Position numbers and translations under genes: made by a program. Positions 42,959-54,800 of a stretch of 64,000 bases of DNA are shown here, piece after piece. The DNA comes from Nemertoderma westbladi. Its lineage: Eukaryota; Xenacoelomorpha; Nemertodermatida; Nemertodermatidae. The notes beneath the pieces were generated by a model. The model was not told where the DNA came from. It saw only the letters and a list, made by a program, of their open reading frames with translations, and ran no database searches. Within the stretch, counting starts at the first letter, position 1. Every line of letters begins with the position of its first letter. The stretch covers positions 50,218 through 114,217 of the forward strand of contig JAUCBJ010006880.1 of NCBI GenBank assembly GCA_032718475.1, given 5' to 3'.

Positions 42959-43179
42959 TGTTAGGCGACCGTGTAGTGGTCGGTAACAATGTTCAGTAGG
43001 CCACTGTCTGTACGTGACAGCAATGTAGGCCTGTCTGTCTGTGGTGTAAGAAACAAGATGTATGACATATGACAGTCTGTACTTCTATTCTGACAGTCTA
43101 CTGTAATTATGTTACACAGTAAGCTGCACGGTACAAAGGTGCTATATTATGTTAGGTCCTCATTCCTAGTATCCTAACA
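42959..43179 (-). repeat. 5' LTR of the Gypsy element
   Basis: 221 bp; followed on the - strand by aat and the primer-site-like sequence at 42938-42955. Confidence 0.92.
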
Positions 43180-43184
43180 GCGTG

Positions 43185-44293
43185 TCCATTCCACCCCTCC
43201 CGAACCCCGAAGGGATCGATCATCGAGAACCAGCACGGCTTGGCTAAGGGTCGGTCCAGTCGGTAGACTCTGTCGCGTATCCGTACCACCCCTCTCGAAC
43301 CCCGAAGGGATCGGTCATTGAGAACCAGTACGGCTTGGCTAGGAGTCTGTCGTGTCGGTGGACCCATTCGCGTGTCCGTCCCACCCCTCACGAACCCCGA
43401 AGGGGACGATCATCGAGAACCAGTACGGCTTGGCTAGGGGTCCGTCGGTTCATCGCAGAAACCCAACCACCTAGGCTTTCCGAGTCCCTTTCAGGCTCGT
43501 AGTCGCTTCGGTAGCCGAGAAACTGCTCCGAACAGTCGGTAGGCCGGTAGGCCGGTAGAGTCCAGTCCTTTGTCTTTCGACCCCGTCGCGTGTCCGTCCC
43601 ACCCCTCACGAACCCCGAAGGGAACGATCATCGAGAACCAGTACGGCTTGGCTAAGGGGTCTGTCGTCGGTTCCCGTCGCAAATCCCTGGTACAAGCAGC
43701 CGGCGTTCCGATGTCCTTTTCAGGCTCGTAATAACTGCTGTTGACCAGAGACCGCTAAGGGCAGTCCTCGTCAAACCCTTCCTCTGTTAGTCGGTAGACC
43801 CTTTCGCGTGTCCGTCCCACCCCTCACAAACCCCGAAGGGAACGATCATCGAGAACCAGTACGGCTTGGCTAGGGGTCTGTCGTGTCGTTTCCCGTCGCA
43901 AGTCCCTGACACAAGCAGCTGGCGTTCCGATGTCCTTTTCAGGCTCGTAATAACTGCTGTTGGCCAGGGACTGATAAGGGCAGTCCTTGTCCTTTAGGCC
44001 TGGCGCGTTACCAAATCCACCTCTACAGGCAGCAGGAAGTTGGCCAGGGCCTAATAGTAATCAGGCTAACCTGAATACTGCTTGAATTTTCTATCCCCCC
44101 TTGGCCCTTATAAACATGAAATTAGTCCCGTACCCTGTAAGTCGCCCCAAAGTTCGCCCATAAATCGCCCCCAGTTTATAGAATGTGCCCAAAACCCATG
44201 GTCCCGCACCCAGTAGTAATATCGGAATAATCATTTTAAATCAATACAAAAAATATTCAACTCGCGTTATGAAAAGTTGAAATACCGCGAACA
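43185..44293 (-). repeat. BEL 2 3' LTR, inner segment (right of the Gypsy insertion)
   Basis: It continues the LTR interrupted at 37961. It contains five copies of a block reading cgaaccccgaaggg...gatcat.gagaaccagtacggcttggct (near 43200, 43290, 43390, 43610, 43820), one more than the right LTR. The repeat-number difference explains why this LTR (about 1524 bp rebuilt) is longer than its partner. Confidence 0.88.
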
Positions 44294-44306
44294 GTCCCCC
44301 CCCCAA
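44294..44306 (-). other. Polypurine tract of BEL 2
   Basis: On the - strand, ttgggggggggac abuts the inner end of the 3' LTR, as expected for the plus-strand primer. Confidence 0.6.
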
Positions 44307-44469
44307 TGACCTTCGTGAAGTCTGTCGGTAGATTGAGTTTGCGTAGGTCATTCCCAATATAAAAAACCCAAATTTAATATTGCATAGTTTTGATTAATTT
44401 GGCCTAGAGTTTATATATATATGTATAAAAATAAATGTTCAATAAATGTTCCTGGAATATCCCGATCCA

Positions 44470-47070
44470 CTATTTCTTTCTCTGATACGCCTTTCGCCTC
44501 TTCGCCCGTCGGCTCTCGACGATCGCTATAGCTGGTAGAGGAGCGTCAACATCCATCGTGAGCAACGCTTCGGCTTGTCTTCTGGCGGCTCTTCCTTTCG
44601 ATGGCATCGGGATCATATCGGTTCGTCGTTCCAACTCGGAGTTGCGAGCCTCGAGGAACCACTCTCCGTCACCGAACTCCTCTTTATACGAGTATAAGCG
44701 TCTAATGACTTCGAATGGGCCGAATAATCCAGCGCTCAGCAACAAATCCACGTAATGGAAAGGCAGCGTGGCCGACGTGTGGAGGCGTTCCGGGAAGGAG
44801 AAGTACCCGCACGCCATCTCCTGCGCGATATTCCGAGCGTTTCTCCGGACCTTGGTCTTTATGTGGCTGTTTGCGTATGTTTCAAACATGACCATATTTC
44901 CCATAGCGGTAACGTCTTTAGTAGGACATTTGATATAGCAGCGGGGGCTAGAGGAATGTCCACGGAAACCGCACGTGGTGCAGAGGTTATATAGGATCGG
45001 ACAGACGGAAACATCGTGGCCCGATGTCGCGCAGTATGGGCAATAGAGTATCCCGAGGAGCTGGAGGCATGAATCGGTAACCCGATTCCTTCTACCGCGT
45101 GGGCACTGCTCCGAACCACAGTCGCCGCACACCTCCAACTGCATCTCTCTACCGGGGAATATCGGAATCGGGACGCCGACGTAATACTCGAGTTGTCGGT
45201 CGCTCTTCTGAATATTTGCGGTGGTCGGTAGCCCGCGGAAGGCTGGGCTTTTGCGTAGTAGGTCCTCGCTACGATAACCTTATTTGTGTCCCATCGGTCT
45301 CAATTCGGACGACCGTTTCTGGCGGTGGATCCATTCGGTTTGCTCGGCGTACCAACGGGTTAGTCGCATAGGATCCTGAGGAACGGAGGGTGTAGTAGCC
45401 ACCGCTGGTCAGCGAAGAGGTGCCGAGGTTTTCGACGGAGGGATTCCGAGGAGATCGTCGGGAGTCGGCGCAGCGCTGGGGCCCTTCTCGACCAATATCG
45501 CTGAGCGGGTCCGTTGATTGCTGGTACTCGGAATCTCCGACGACCAGTCTTCGCCACCCGGGAAAGGATACGGGGATAACCTTTGGCACGTATCGCCGAA
45601 GTCATTTAACGCGAAGGTAGTAACCAACTCCCTCGCAGGTCTACCGAAGCCGAGTGGTGAGGAAACGCCCGCTTCTGTCGTTGGTACGGCGGAGGCAACC
45701 CGTTTGGCTGCCGGTTGGTAAGCGGCCTCCGGCTCGAGTTGTCGCTTCGGGGTGGAGAGAAGAACACCCTCATTTAGCCATATTTCTTCCCCTTCCGAAG
45801 AAATCAAAGGCTCCTCCGCACCGAGAAGATCGGTAATCGTAGGGATATCGTAAGGTCCGCTCTCGTCCCAGGAATCGATAACAGCGAGCGTTTTCGTCTC
45901 TCCCGGTGTGATGTTCTCGACCGCTTTGAATGCGTGGTTTATAACCTCGTTCCAGTCGTAGTCGACGAAGGAAAAGGGAACCGCCGTAATGAGATTATCA
46001 AGAGTTTTACAGATAAACTTAGCGACGGTGTAGCACTCCATAACGACGTAGATGTAGTTCCGTCGATCGGGATTCTCCCACCTTTGGTGTATCGTCCACT
46101 TCCGGTCAACGTCCTTCCATCGACCCTCTCGCTCGCTCTTTATTTCTAATCCCGGGTATCCACCATATATTTTATTATAATCCCGGAATTTCTGGGGTTT
46201 GAAGTCGATGCCGCCGTTTAGCACAGCGAGGTAGCCGATCCCGGATTTCGTCGGTCTCACCTCTTGGAATCCTCGCATGAACTCGGCGAATCGTAACCAG
46301 GCTAGTAGCGTTTGAGTGTCGACGCAATGGCTAAGGGCGTTGAGGTCGTCTCGTCAGTTTCTTCCTGAAGGAGCGTTCGCGTAGTCGTTCCGGACGTCTG
46401 CCTTTATATCCGACCCGATTTTAATGATGTCGAAGTCGAAGAGGATCTTTTGGATTTCCGGAGGTAGCAACCAGATCGCTCCGGCTGCCTGCACTTCCTG
46501 TCTGGGTGTCGGAAATATTCGACACACCAATACCAAACCGTCCAGGGTTCCGAGGACGACGACCAAGGATCGACCGTATTCTTTCGCCCCGTATTTTTCT
46601 TGGTAGTCGTCGCGATTTAGGATGGTCGATATACGTTCCTCTCGAAGCGTCGCCGTACACTCCGACAGGTTTCCCCAATGGGCAAGGTACGTACTCTTGT
46701 CGTCGACGAAACTTTGACATCTCGCCAATGTAATCGCTTTCGAGGTGGGCGTCGCGTTTCCCTCGTTGTCGTAGATCAAACATCGGGATCTGTAGACGCT
46801 CTGCCGGAACGTTTCCCAAAATGACGAATCGTCCCCTCCGGTTGCCTTTGCGTTCCGAGTTCTTTTCAGTCTCGTACTAGCATCGGCTAACCGGAGGGCT
46901 CGTAGATTCTTGGAATCCGGTCCCTCTCGCCCGGTGAATTTAACGACTCGCACGTTCTCATTTAGCAGGGTGCTCCAATTTGTATCAAAGTCAGGGGATC
47001 CAGGTTGCGAATATTCCAGTAGATCTATCGTGTTACGTAATTCGCCGATAATTTGGCGATTTGGGTCCAT
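44470..47070 (-). pseudogene. BEL 2 third ORF: zinc-knuckle protein of unknown function, three stops
   Basis: Three pieces (46354-47070, 45409-46278, 44470-45144) lie in one reading frame. Translating between them shows only three stops in 867 codons: TGA at 46354-46356, TGA at 45409-45411 and TAA at 45280-45282. Each differs from a sense codon by one C-to-T change, so a single ~866-residue protein was probably ancestral. The N-terminal piece ends with LPPEIQKILFDFDIIKIGSDI, and CVDTQTLLAW follows the first stop. These weakly recall the later motifs of DEDD 3'-5' exonucleases (IKvG..I..D, .DT..L), but the first DxE motif is not visible. The middle is Pro/Ser/Thr-rich. The C-terminal piece has a CGDCG...C cluster, CPYCATSGHDVSVC and CTTCGFRGHSSSPRC (CCHC knuckles) and a basic tail (ESRRAKRRKAYQRKK). 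There are no membrane segments, so it is not an envelope gene. Function unknown. Confidence 0.6.
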
Positions 47071-48324
47071 ATTTACGATTATATCCGTTACAAATTAGAT
47101 CAGTTAATTATAAGTCCAGAAAGTCTGAAACTATAGTGATTGCAGAATAATTCAGTTCAGTTTATTAAATAACATTGCTATATAGGCATCTATCATCTTA
47201 TTGCTAATACATTCAGCATTTACAGTTACTATAACTATACATTAATATCCAACCAGTTTTTTATGACTTTTTATGTCCTTTCTTTTTTCCAATTCTTTTC
47301 TTTAGACCTTTTTATACCTTTTTTTGTCTTTTTTCATTTCATTATTATTTCATCTCATTTCATTTATTTCAACATATTTCAACACATTTATTTCCACCAT
47401 TTATTTCACAATTTTGTCTATTTCCACATCATCATTGGGGTTATAGCCCCCCGGCTATCATCATTTGTTATAAGCGCAGCACCAGGGTGCGCATCATTAC
47501 ATTTTCATCATCATACGCGTCACCATTCATGTTTATAGTAGAGTTGTCTGATCCTTTTCATCATTTCCAACTACATTCAATCATCTTCTTTGGGAAATCT
47601 TTGTCGTGGAAGGGGTGTTACGCGGCAATCTGGGATCTACAGCTGGGCTAGTTACACTGCCTACGCCCCAAACTGCGCACGTAACGGACAATGAAGACGC
47701 TGGGAGTGAAGTCACGTGGATGCACCATGGACCCACCAGAATAACACTCCCAACAACATAAAGCTCAGTCGACGAAGTCATGTGGGATGGGGTTACACAA
47801 CATTCTGGGATCTACAGCTGGACTAGTTACACCGCCTACGCCCCAAAATCCACGCAACGGTCCCACCAGAATAACGGGACTGAGAAACATAAAACCCTCT
47901 ATCGTCGAAGTCATGTGGATGCACCATGGACCCACCAGAATAACGGGATAGAGGGGGTGTTGCGCGGCAATCCAGGATCTACAGCTGGACTAGTTACACC
48001 GCCTACGCCCCGAACTGCGCACGCAACGGACAACATAACATACTGCGATGAATACAATGAATTCCACTTCAAATCTTTTCCATTTCCAATAATCCAATAT
48101 CGTCGGTCCCCATGACCAAAATCAGGGTAAACAATACATAAACGACCCTGCGTCAGTCGAAACATCTGCAGGGTGACGCTGGACTCCACATAACACACGA
48201 GGAAACACAAATACCATTGCGTGGTTACAGTTGGTTTAAGGGGGGTCCATTTTCATTGTCGATAAATCACAGTTTAATAGAGTTTGTCAACATGATGAGA
48301 AGGGTTTACACGGGTTTAGCATTG
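47071..48324 (-). other. BEL 2 spacer between Pol and the third ORF
   Basis: Between the Pol stop and the third ORF. It holds a tandem-repeat block (about 47609-48030) and, nearer the third ORF, an A/G-rich stretch on the - strand (47240-47420). It has no coding region. Such a leader could hold a splice acceptor or internal promoter for the third ORF; nothing decisive was seen. Confidence 0.5.
47609..48030. repeat. ~170-bp tandem repeat in the BEL 2 spacer
   Basis: Three copies of a block containing gatctacagctgg.ctagttac and gcctacgcccc occur near 47633, 47808 and 47974. They are separated by ccatggacccaccagaataac phrases that also repeat. Confidence 0.75.
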
Positions 48325-48876
48325 TCACCAATGTCTGCAGCAGGATCCTCTCGTAGAGTCACCACTGTCATTGCCTTCATGAAGGCACAGCCTCTGGATA
48401 GGGCGTTGGTAGTGGCCCTTTGCCGTTCGTATCGTCACAGTCCTCGCAAGTCCGTCTTTACTCGGATGTATTGTCACAACTCGCGCCACAGGCCAGTGGA
48501 CGCGGTCTTTAAGGTCTTCTTTTACTAGTACCATGTCGCCAACTTCGACATTCCTGTAGGTGTTGTTCCACTTCCTCCTGGTCCGGAGGGTTATGAGGTA
48601 CTCCTGGGCCCAGATTCTCCACCAATGCGCTGCCAACGCTTGGGCCTTCTTCCAGTTTGTATATCTCGCAATATCGTTGGGATCCGGAAACATTGTCTCC
48701 GGGAGAACATGAGTTTTAGGTCTCCCCAGTAGGTGATTAGGAGTAAGGGGCTCCAGGTCTGTGGGGTCGTCGCGGATAGGGACAATGGGTCGGTTGTTCA
48801 GGGTATCCGTGATCTCGCAGAATGTTGTGCGGAGGGTGTCATGGGTTACCCGGGTGTCTCCTAGAGCGACGCGCAT
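48325..48876 (-). CDS. BEL 2 Pol C-terminal end (separated by an in-frame stop)
   Basis: 183 codons in the same frame as Gag-Pol, beginning two codons after its TGA. They encode the region after the integrase core: the LNNRPIVPIRDDPTDLEPLTPNHLL stretch and the WKKAQALAAHWWRIWAQEYL...GDMVLVKED block that follow the integrase core in BEL/Pao and Gypsy-like elements (DUF5641-like). The ATG at 48876 is internal, not a real start. The piece completes a Pol of about 2210 residues. Confidence 0.85.
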   Translation of the reverse strand: MRVALGDTRVTHDTLRTTFCEITDTLNNRPIVPIRDDPTDLEPLTPNHLLGRPKTHVLPETMFPDPNDIARYTNWKKAQALAAHWWRIWAQEYLITLRTRRKWNNTYRNVEVGDMVLVKEDLKDRVHWPVARVVTIHPSKDGLARTVTIRTAKGHYQRPIQRLCLHEGNDSGDSTRGSCCRHW

Positions 48877-48879
48877 GGA

Positions 48880-51800
48880 TCATTTCACTAGGTCGATCAG
48901 TTTCTCCCATACCCCGCTCGTATGGGGTGCTAGGGGGGTCTGGAAGTGCCACTGTATCTGGTGTTCCTTCCAGACTTGGGATGCGGTGTTATCGGTAAAC
49001 CATCCCTCGATCGCCTCTCTAAGTTCTCTTTCTCCTCCCACAAAGTTTGTGCCGTTATCGGAATACATGTGACGACATGTCCCATTGCTTGCCACGAACC
49101 GACGCAGAGCGTTGATGAATGCGTGTTGCGTAAGGTTCACCACAATGTCTAGGTAGATTGCCCTAGACCTAAGGCATGTAAATATGGCCCCCCAGCATTT
49201 GATGTTGGATCGTCGTTCGATGACCGTAAACGGACCGAAACAGTCCACTCCGGTGACGTAGAATGGTGGGGAATCGGGCTGTAGACGGGTGGCTGGTAAG
49301 TCGGCCATCCTTTGTGTGAGTGGTGGCGCTAGATATCTTCTGCAGACAAAGCAACGTTTCAACACTTTCCGGATCAGTGGCTGGATGTGTGTGATCCAAT
49401 ATCTTTGTCTTATATTAGCTATAATCCAGTTTTGTCCTGCGTGATGGTTCTCCTCGTGACATTGTTGAATTAATAGCTTGGCTAGTGTTGAAGTTCCGGG
49501 CAGAAGCGCCGGGTATTTAACCTCATATTCGACCGGGGCGTTTGCCATCCGGGTATTCAGTCGGATCAGTCCGTCCTCTCCCATCATTGGTCTCAGTTGG
49601 TAGACTGGGCTATCCGGTTTCAAGGTCTTGCCCGCACTGAGTTGTTCCCACTCATCGGGGAAACTTTCTCTCTGGACATATCCAACGATACACTTCTCCG
49701 AGATAATGAGTTCTTGTATACTCCGTTGAACTATCGGCTTGTTGTTTTTCCACTGTAGGAAGTTGCGAAGGGTTATAATGTGGTGGATGAGCCGTCTCAT
49801 TGATGAGGTTCGCTCGATCAACAGATGTAAAGACGCCGCTGGTTGCATGATCGTAGCAACATTATAGTACCTGCCCGAGTCCTTTGCAGGCTCAGTCAGA
49901 CAGCTATAAATTTCCACTGCGTTGCTTCTATGGACTTTACGGATCTCTTTATCGTCCACGGAGTATTTTCCGCTATCGAGTTCGGGGTCGAATCGGGTAC
50001 TCCATGTTAATTGTGGCTGCTGTAGGAATTCCGGGCCTGTAAGCCAGAGTTTACTTTTACCGAGTTGTTTTGGGGTGGCGCCTCGGCTTGATAAGTCCGC
50101 TGGATTTTCTTTCCCGTTCACATGGTGCCACTGTTCTCGGCCGGTACACTGTTTAATCTCCGTGGCTCGGTTCGCAACAAACGTAGTGTGACGCCGTGAT
50201 GGAGAGTGGAGATAATAGAGAACTATACTCGAATCTACCCAGAAGTGTTGAGACTCGATGGGGATTCGTAGGTTCCGCATGACCATGCGATTCTGTCTTA
50301 CTGCCCAAACTGCAGCCTGTAGCTCGAGTCTTGGAATCGTTGCTACGAATTCCCCGGATACTGTCTTGGCTTTAGAAAATAAGAAGCTCGTATCGCCGTT
50401 TCCATCGTTGCTGAGTCTTCGTAAGAAGGTGACTACGCCAATTCCGGTATTCGAAGCATCCGAGAAGGTATGGAGCTGGAAGATTTCGGTGGGTAGTTTA
50501 TCGAGGAAGAACGGTCGAGGTATCCGCATAAGATGAAGGTGTTCGAGCTGCTCCGTCCATTTTCTCCATTTGACGCTGAGGTGTGGGGGGAGTTCTTCGT
50601 CCCATCCCAGTCCTTCTATCCACATTTCCTTAATCATGTTCATTCCGGCCAAGGTTACTGGAGATATGAAATTTAGTGGGTCGAAGATGGCGCTTTTTAT
50701 CGACAAACATCCCCTTTTTGTCATAGGCTTGGGTAGGGGTTTATATTTGAAAATGAATTCGTCTGATTCTATGTCCCATTCAATCCCGAGTACACGGTGT
50801 TCCACATCCTCCGAATACATTTTGTTGTTTTCCAGTCGGATGTCCTCCGGAAACTTTTCCATAAGTGTTTTGTCGTGGGATCTGAACTTCACAAGCGGAA
50901 AACCTCCTTTCTTTAGACATTCTACCATCCCCATTGCTAGCCGATATGCCGCGTCCACATTATATGCGCCGGCGCATCCATCGTCCACGTAAAAGCATCG
51001 TCGGATGGTTTCTATGACGGTTGGAGGGAACTCGTTTTCGCACATAGTTGCCGTCCTCTTCAGCATGTCACTGCATGCTACCGGCGAGTCCTTAGCGCCG
51101 AAGATCCTGACGACCATACGCATTATGTCTACATCCTTTATCGTGAGTTGACTAATCTCCTGTTGAGTTAGTGTTTTATCCGTCCATAGGATGCGTAGAC
51201 AGTCTGAGTCTCTTGGTAGCGTACGAACTTGATGAAACATGGCCTTGATGTCGCAGGTGAATGCTACCCGGTTTTCCCTGAACCTGATCAATACACCGAT
51301 GAGTGTACTATATATGTTGGGTCCCGTGTAAAGCTGACTGTTTAGGGATTCGCCCTGGTACATAGCGGCGGCATCATTTACCACTCGGATTTTCCCACCC
51401 TTCTGGGCTTCTACCACATAGTGGGTTGGGAGATAATATGTTCTTTTACCACCTTGCAGTTCATTCCGTGGTACCATTTCTGCTAATCCATCGTCGAGAT
51501 ATCCTTGGATTACGGTATTATATTTCTCCTTTATCTCGGGTTGGTCATTCAGCCGGCGTAGAATCCCCTTAAGTCGCCTAAGTGCCATGCTGGCGTTGTT
51601 TGCCATTGGTTTGTTTGGGTCCTTCCATAACATAGGTGAACACCAGTGTCCGTCTTTGAACGTGGCCTGGTCGAGAACGTCCATACAATATTGATCCTCT
51701 TCGGACGGGTTTTCATCCTTTTCAGCGAACTCCTGGGTCTCTAGATTAAAATATTTCGTCATCTCTTGTTGGGTTTTCTCGGTCTCCAGAAACAAATCCT

Positions 51801-54800
51801 CGTCAAGGTCCGTAGCTGAGCAATAACCCACGGAGGTTACATTCTCTTTAATCTGACATTTGGGAAGGTAGGTATAGGTGTCAGTAGTTTCTTCCTTAAT
51901 GCCACAGAGTGTCCATCCCATTATTGTTCGTTCAGCATAAAATCCGTCATCCTGTTTTATAGATCGGGCGATATCTCCGGTGGGGATGTGTAGTTCCGGT
52001 GTATCAAGTCCGATCAGTAGGGTGATGCGGTTTACGTCCAACTGCGGACACCTCAGATCTACATCGTCTCGGTCCAATTGTATGAGGGGGGCGTACTCGG
52101 CCGATTGTCGGAACCGCACTTGGAGGTCTGTGTGTACCAAGGCGTTCTTGATGGTTAACTTAACCGTTTCGTAGCCCTTCATCACTCCTTCCATCTGGAG
52201 TTGCACCTCCCCGGACTCTACCTCTCTGTTATCGGTGATGGTTTGTATGGGCCGTTTACAAGGTTCATATTCTAGGCCGAGTTGCTCGAGGAAATCCCGG
52301 TCGATGATGGTTCCGTCAGACCCGTTATCAAGGAACGCGAGCGTCATCAGGGATTTGCCGACTCCTTGAATCCTTACTGGGATTACCTTTGCGAAGACCA
52401 TGTAGCGGTGATTTATAAGATTAATCGTGGCTGAAATATTTGTTACTTGTGGTGTATCGGTGGAGATTTTAAACGGGTTGGTTTCTCTCCGTTGGGTTGT
52501 CCGGGTTCCTTTGAAAACGTGGTTCGTTTCTCCTCTTCGCTTGGCTTCGATCCGAAAGGGGAGGGTAGTGAAATCGAAGTTCGCGGGGATGTGGAGGAGC
52601 GTGTGATGACGTTGGTCGTTACAGACGGCACAGCACGATCTTTGGTCGCAATCCCGAACATAGTGACCTGTTCCAAGACACCGGAAGCATCCTCGGTGTT
52701 TCATTATCGCCTCGAAGCGTGGGACGAGTTCGGCGAACTGAAACTTCCTGCAGAATTCCACTTTATGTTTCTCTCCACAGAAGAGACAGAGGAGGGAGTT
52801 TGTGATGCCTTCCCTCTCGGTTGCCCAATTCGCAAGGTAACACGCCCATTCCTCGGCGGATGTCGGTTCCTCGTAGTCTTCGTCGTCGGAATCCTCGGCC
52901 ATGGTGATGGCCATCGTACTCACCGGTGGGGGGCGGAATTTCGGTTTCTGAGGGGGTATCTTACTCCTGGAGTTGCTCTCTATTCCGTCCAACTTGGCGA
53001 GACTCTGTTTTGAAAACATCGAGTCATTCATGGCTTCGGAGATATCGTCCAGGAATGCCGACATTTCAAGGAAGCTAGGATCTCGATCTGGATGTCTGCG
53101 CCGGAGATCTATGCATTTATAAGCCCATTTACTTTGTAGCCATCCGGGGAACTTCCGGGCGATCTGTCGGAGGTTTAGAATGTTGTTCACCTGGTCCTCC
53201 TTATTCAAGGGTTTCAGAGTATAGTAGGCATCCTTCATAGAGTCGGAGAATTCCTGGATATTCTGTGGGTCCCCTAGTGATCCCGCGTCCTGTATCAGTC
53301 TCTCTAGAGTTTTATTAATTATAGTTCCGGTATTTCCGTATCTTTTATCTAGAGTTTTCCATGCGTCATAGTATGCCTCATGAGAACCTCCCTCGAAACA
53401 TGCAATAATTCGGCGTGGTTTGTCACCCAGGTATTGCGATAAATATACCAATTTCTGTGCGTCGGCTATGTCTGTTGATCCAATCTGCGCAAAGAACCAT
53501 TTCTTGAATCTGAGGTAATCGACGGGATCTCCTTCGAAGGTGCGGATCTCCATCTTAGGCATGGCAAGGCGGTTTTCCAACGCCCGGATAATACCGACTT
53601 CGTCTGAACTGGAGTGACTCGGAGGGTTATAGTTATTGGCACTCACTCCCATACTCGATGGATCAATGATAGATGGAGTTTTAATGATGATGCGACTACG
53701 GGTTTGTGGTGTGGATGTAAATGGGTTGTTGGATCGGGGAGTGGCGTCCCGTTCCGAGTCCCTTTCAGGCTCGTACTTGGGTACACTCGTTGTCGTGGGG
53801 TTGGATGGGAAACACGGTTCCTCATTTTTCAGCGTAACCGGTGGGGGATGGAACACCGGTGCTTGTGCCGATAACGTAGACTGTATGATAGGCGGGATCT
53901 CGGGTTTCGGAAGTTTTGCCGCTGTTGGTGTAAATGACTTCTCTAACTCCGGTACCGGGATTGGTTCATATTCCTGATCTATTTCCCTTTCCCAGTCCTC
54001 GTATAGTTGGATATCTCGTTCTATAAGTGCGGCTTCATATTCCGCGAGTTTCGCAATATCCGCATTCTTTTTGTGGATGAGAATCGCTTGGGCCTCGGCG
54101 TGTTGTTTACGCATTTCTGCTTCCCATTTACGTTGTTCGATCTCTTGTTTGGCCTCTCGTTCACGTTGTTCAGCCTCCCTTTTGGCCTCTCGTTCACGTT
54201 GTTCAGCCTCCTTTTTGGCCTCTCGTTCATGTTGTTCAGCCTCCTTTTTGGCCTCTCGTTCACGTTGTTCAGCCTCCTGTCTATGTTGTTCGGCCCGCCG
54301 TTCGACCTCTTGTTCGGCCTCCCGCTTTTGCATTTCGGCGGCTAATATGTCTTGCTCGGTTTGCAGTTGAACGTACTCATCTTCCATCCGAGCTTTGAGG
54401 GCTAATGCCTTCTGTTCTCGTAGCTGATCTCGGAGTGGCGGCCCCCCTTGAGAACTGCGCGCTGAGCCGGATATCTCGCTCCTAGCGCTGGAGCGCTGGT
54501 GTCTTGAGGATCCCGTTTTCTTTCGATGAATTGTGGTCCTGGTATTGGAGGTTCGCACCGATTCTGCGTCTGTTCTTTCAGCTCTCTTGTAGTACTGTTC
54601 TTCGTAGCCTCTCACGAGGCTAAGGGTCCTCCGTTGTTGTTTGCGGAATTCGTCTAGGCGTGCAACGTGTTCTTCCAATTTGGGATAATTTACCTGGTCG
54701 GTGGTGGGGATGAGTTCTTGGTACGCCTGTATCATTCTCTCATATCTTTGTAAGATACTTCGGATACTCTGAAGCTGAGTTTGTATCTCGTTGAGGGGGG

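Larger units (their letters stand above)
37962..43179 (-). mobile_element. Ty3/Gypsy LTR retrotransposon nested in the BEL 2 3' LTR
   Basis: Two 221-bp LTRs (37962-38182, 42959-43179; TGTTAGG...CCTAACA) appear identical. The target duplication gcgtg lies at 37957-37961 and 43180-43184. The order on the - strand is Gag, protease, RT, RNase H, integrase, which defines Ty3/Gypsy. A primer-site-like tggcgctgcgataaata follows the 5' LTR by three bases, and a purine tract (gtgtgggggtga) abuts the 3' LTR. The insertion is complete and young. Confidence 0.93.

Noticed and set aside
43152-43682. Arg/Pro-rich ORFs in 43.1-43.7 kb and 55.7-56.2 kb
   Set aside because: They fall in the repeated block of the BEL 2 LTRs and occur in both LTRs.
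37547-44293. Gypsy flanks as an independent repeat family unrelated to the BEL ORFs
   Set aside because: Matching ends with the 55402-56698 copy, the cggaa duplication and the purine tract show they are the LTR of BEL 2.
45269-45836. Overlapping ORFs on both strands across 45.2-47.1 kb
   Set aside because: Shadows of the GC-rich third ORF of BEL 2 in other frames.
44470-47070. Envelope gene for BEL 2
   Set aside because: Position fits, but there is no signal peptide, no membrane segment and no fusion-protein-like cysteine pattern; zinc knuckles and a basic tail point elsewhere.
52447-53013. 188-codon + strand ORF
   Set aside because: Antisense to the well-supported BEL 2 Gag-Pol.
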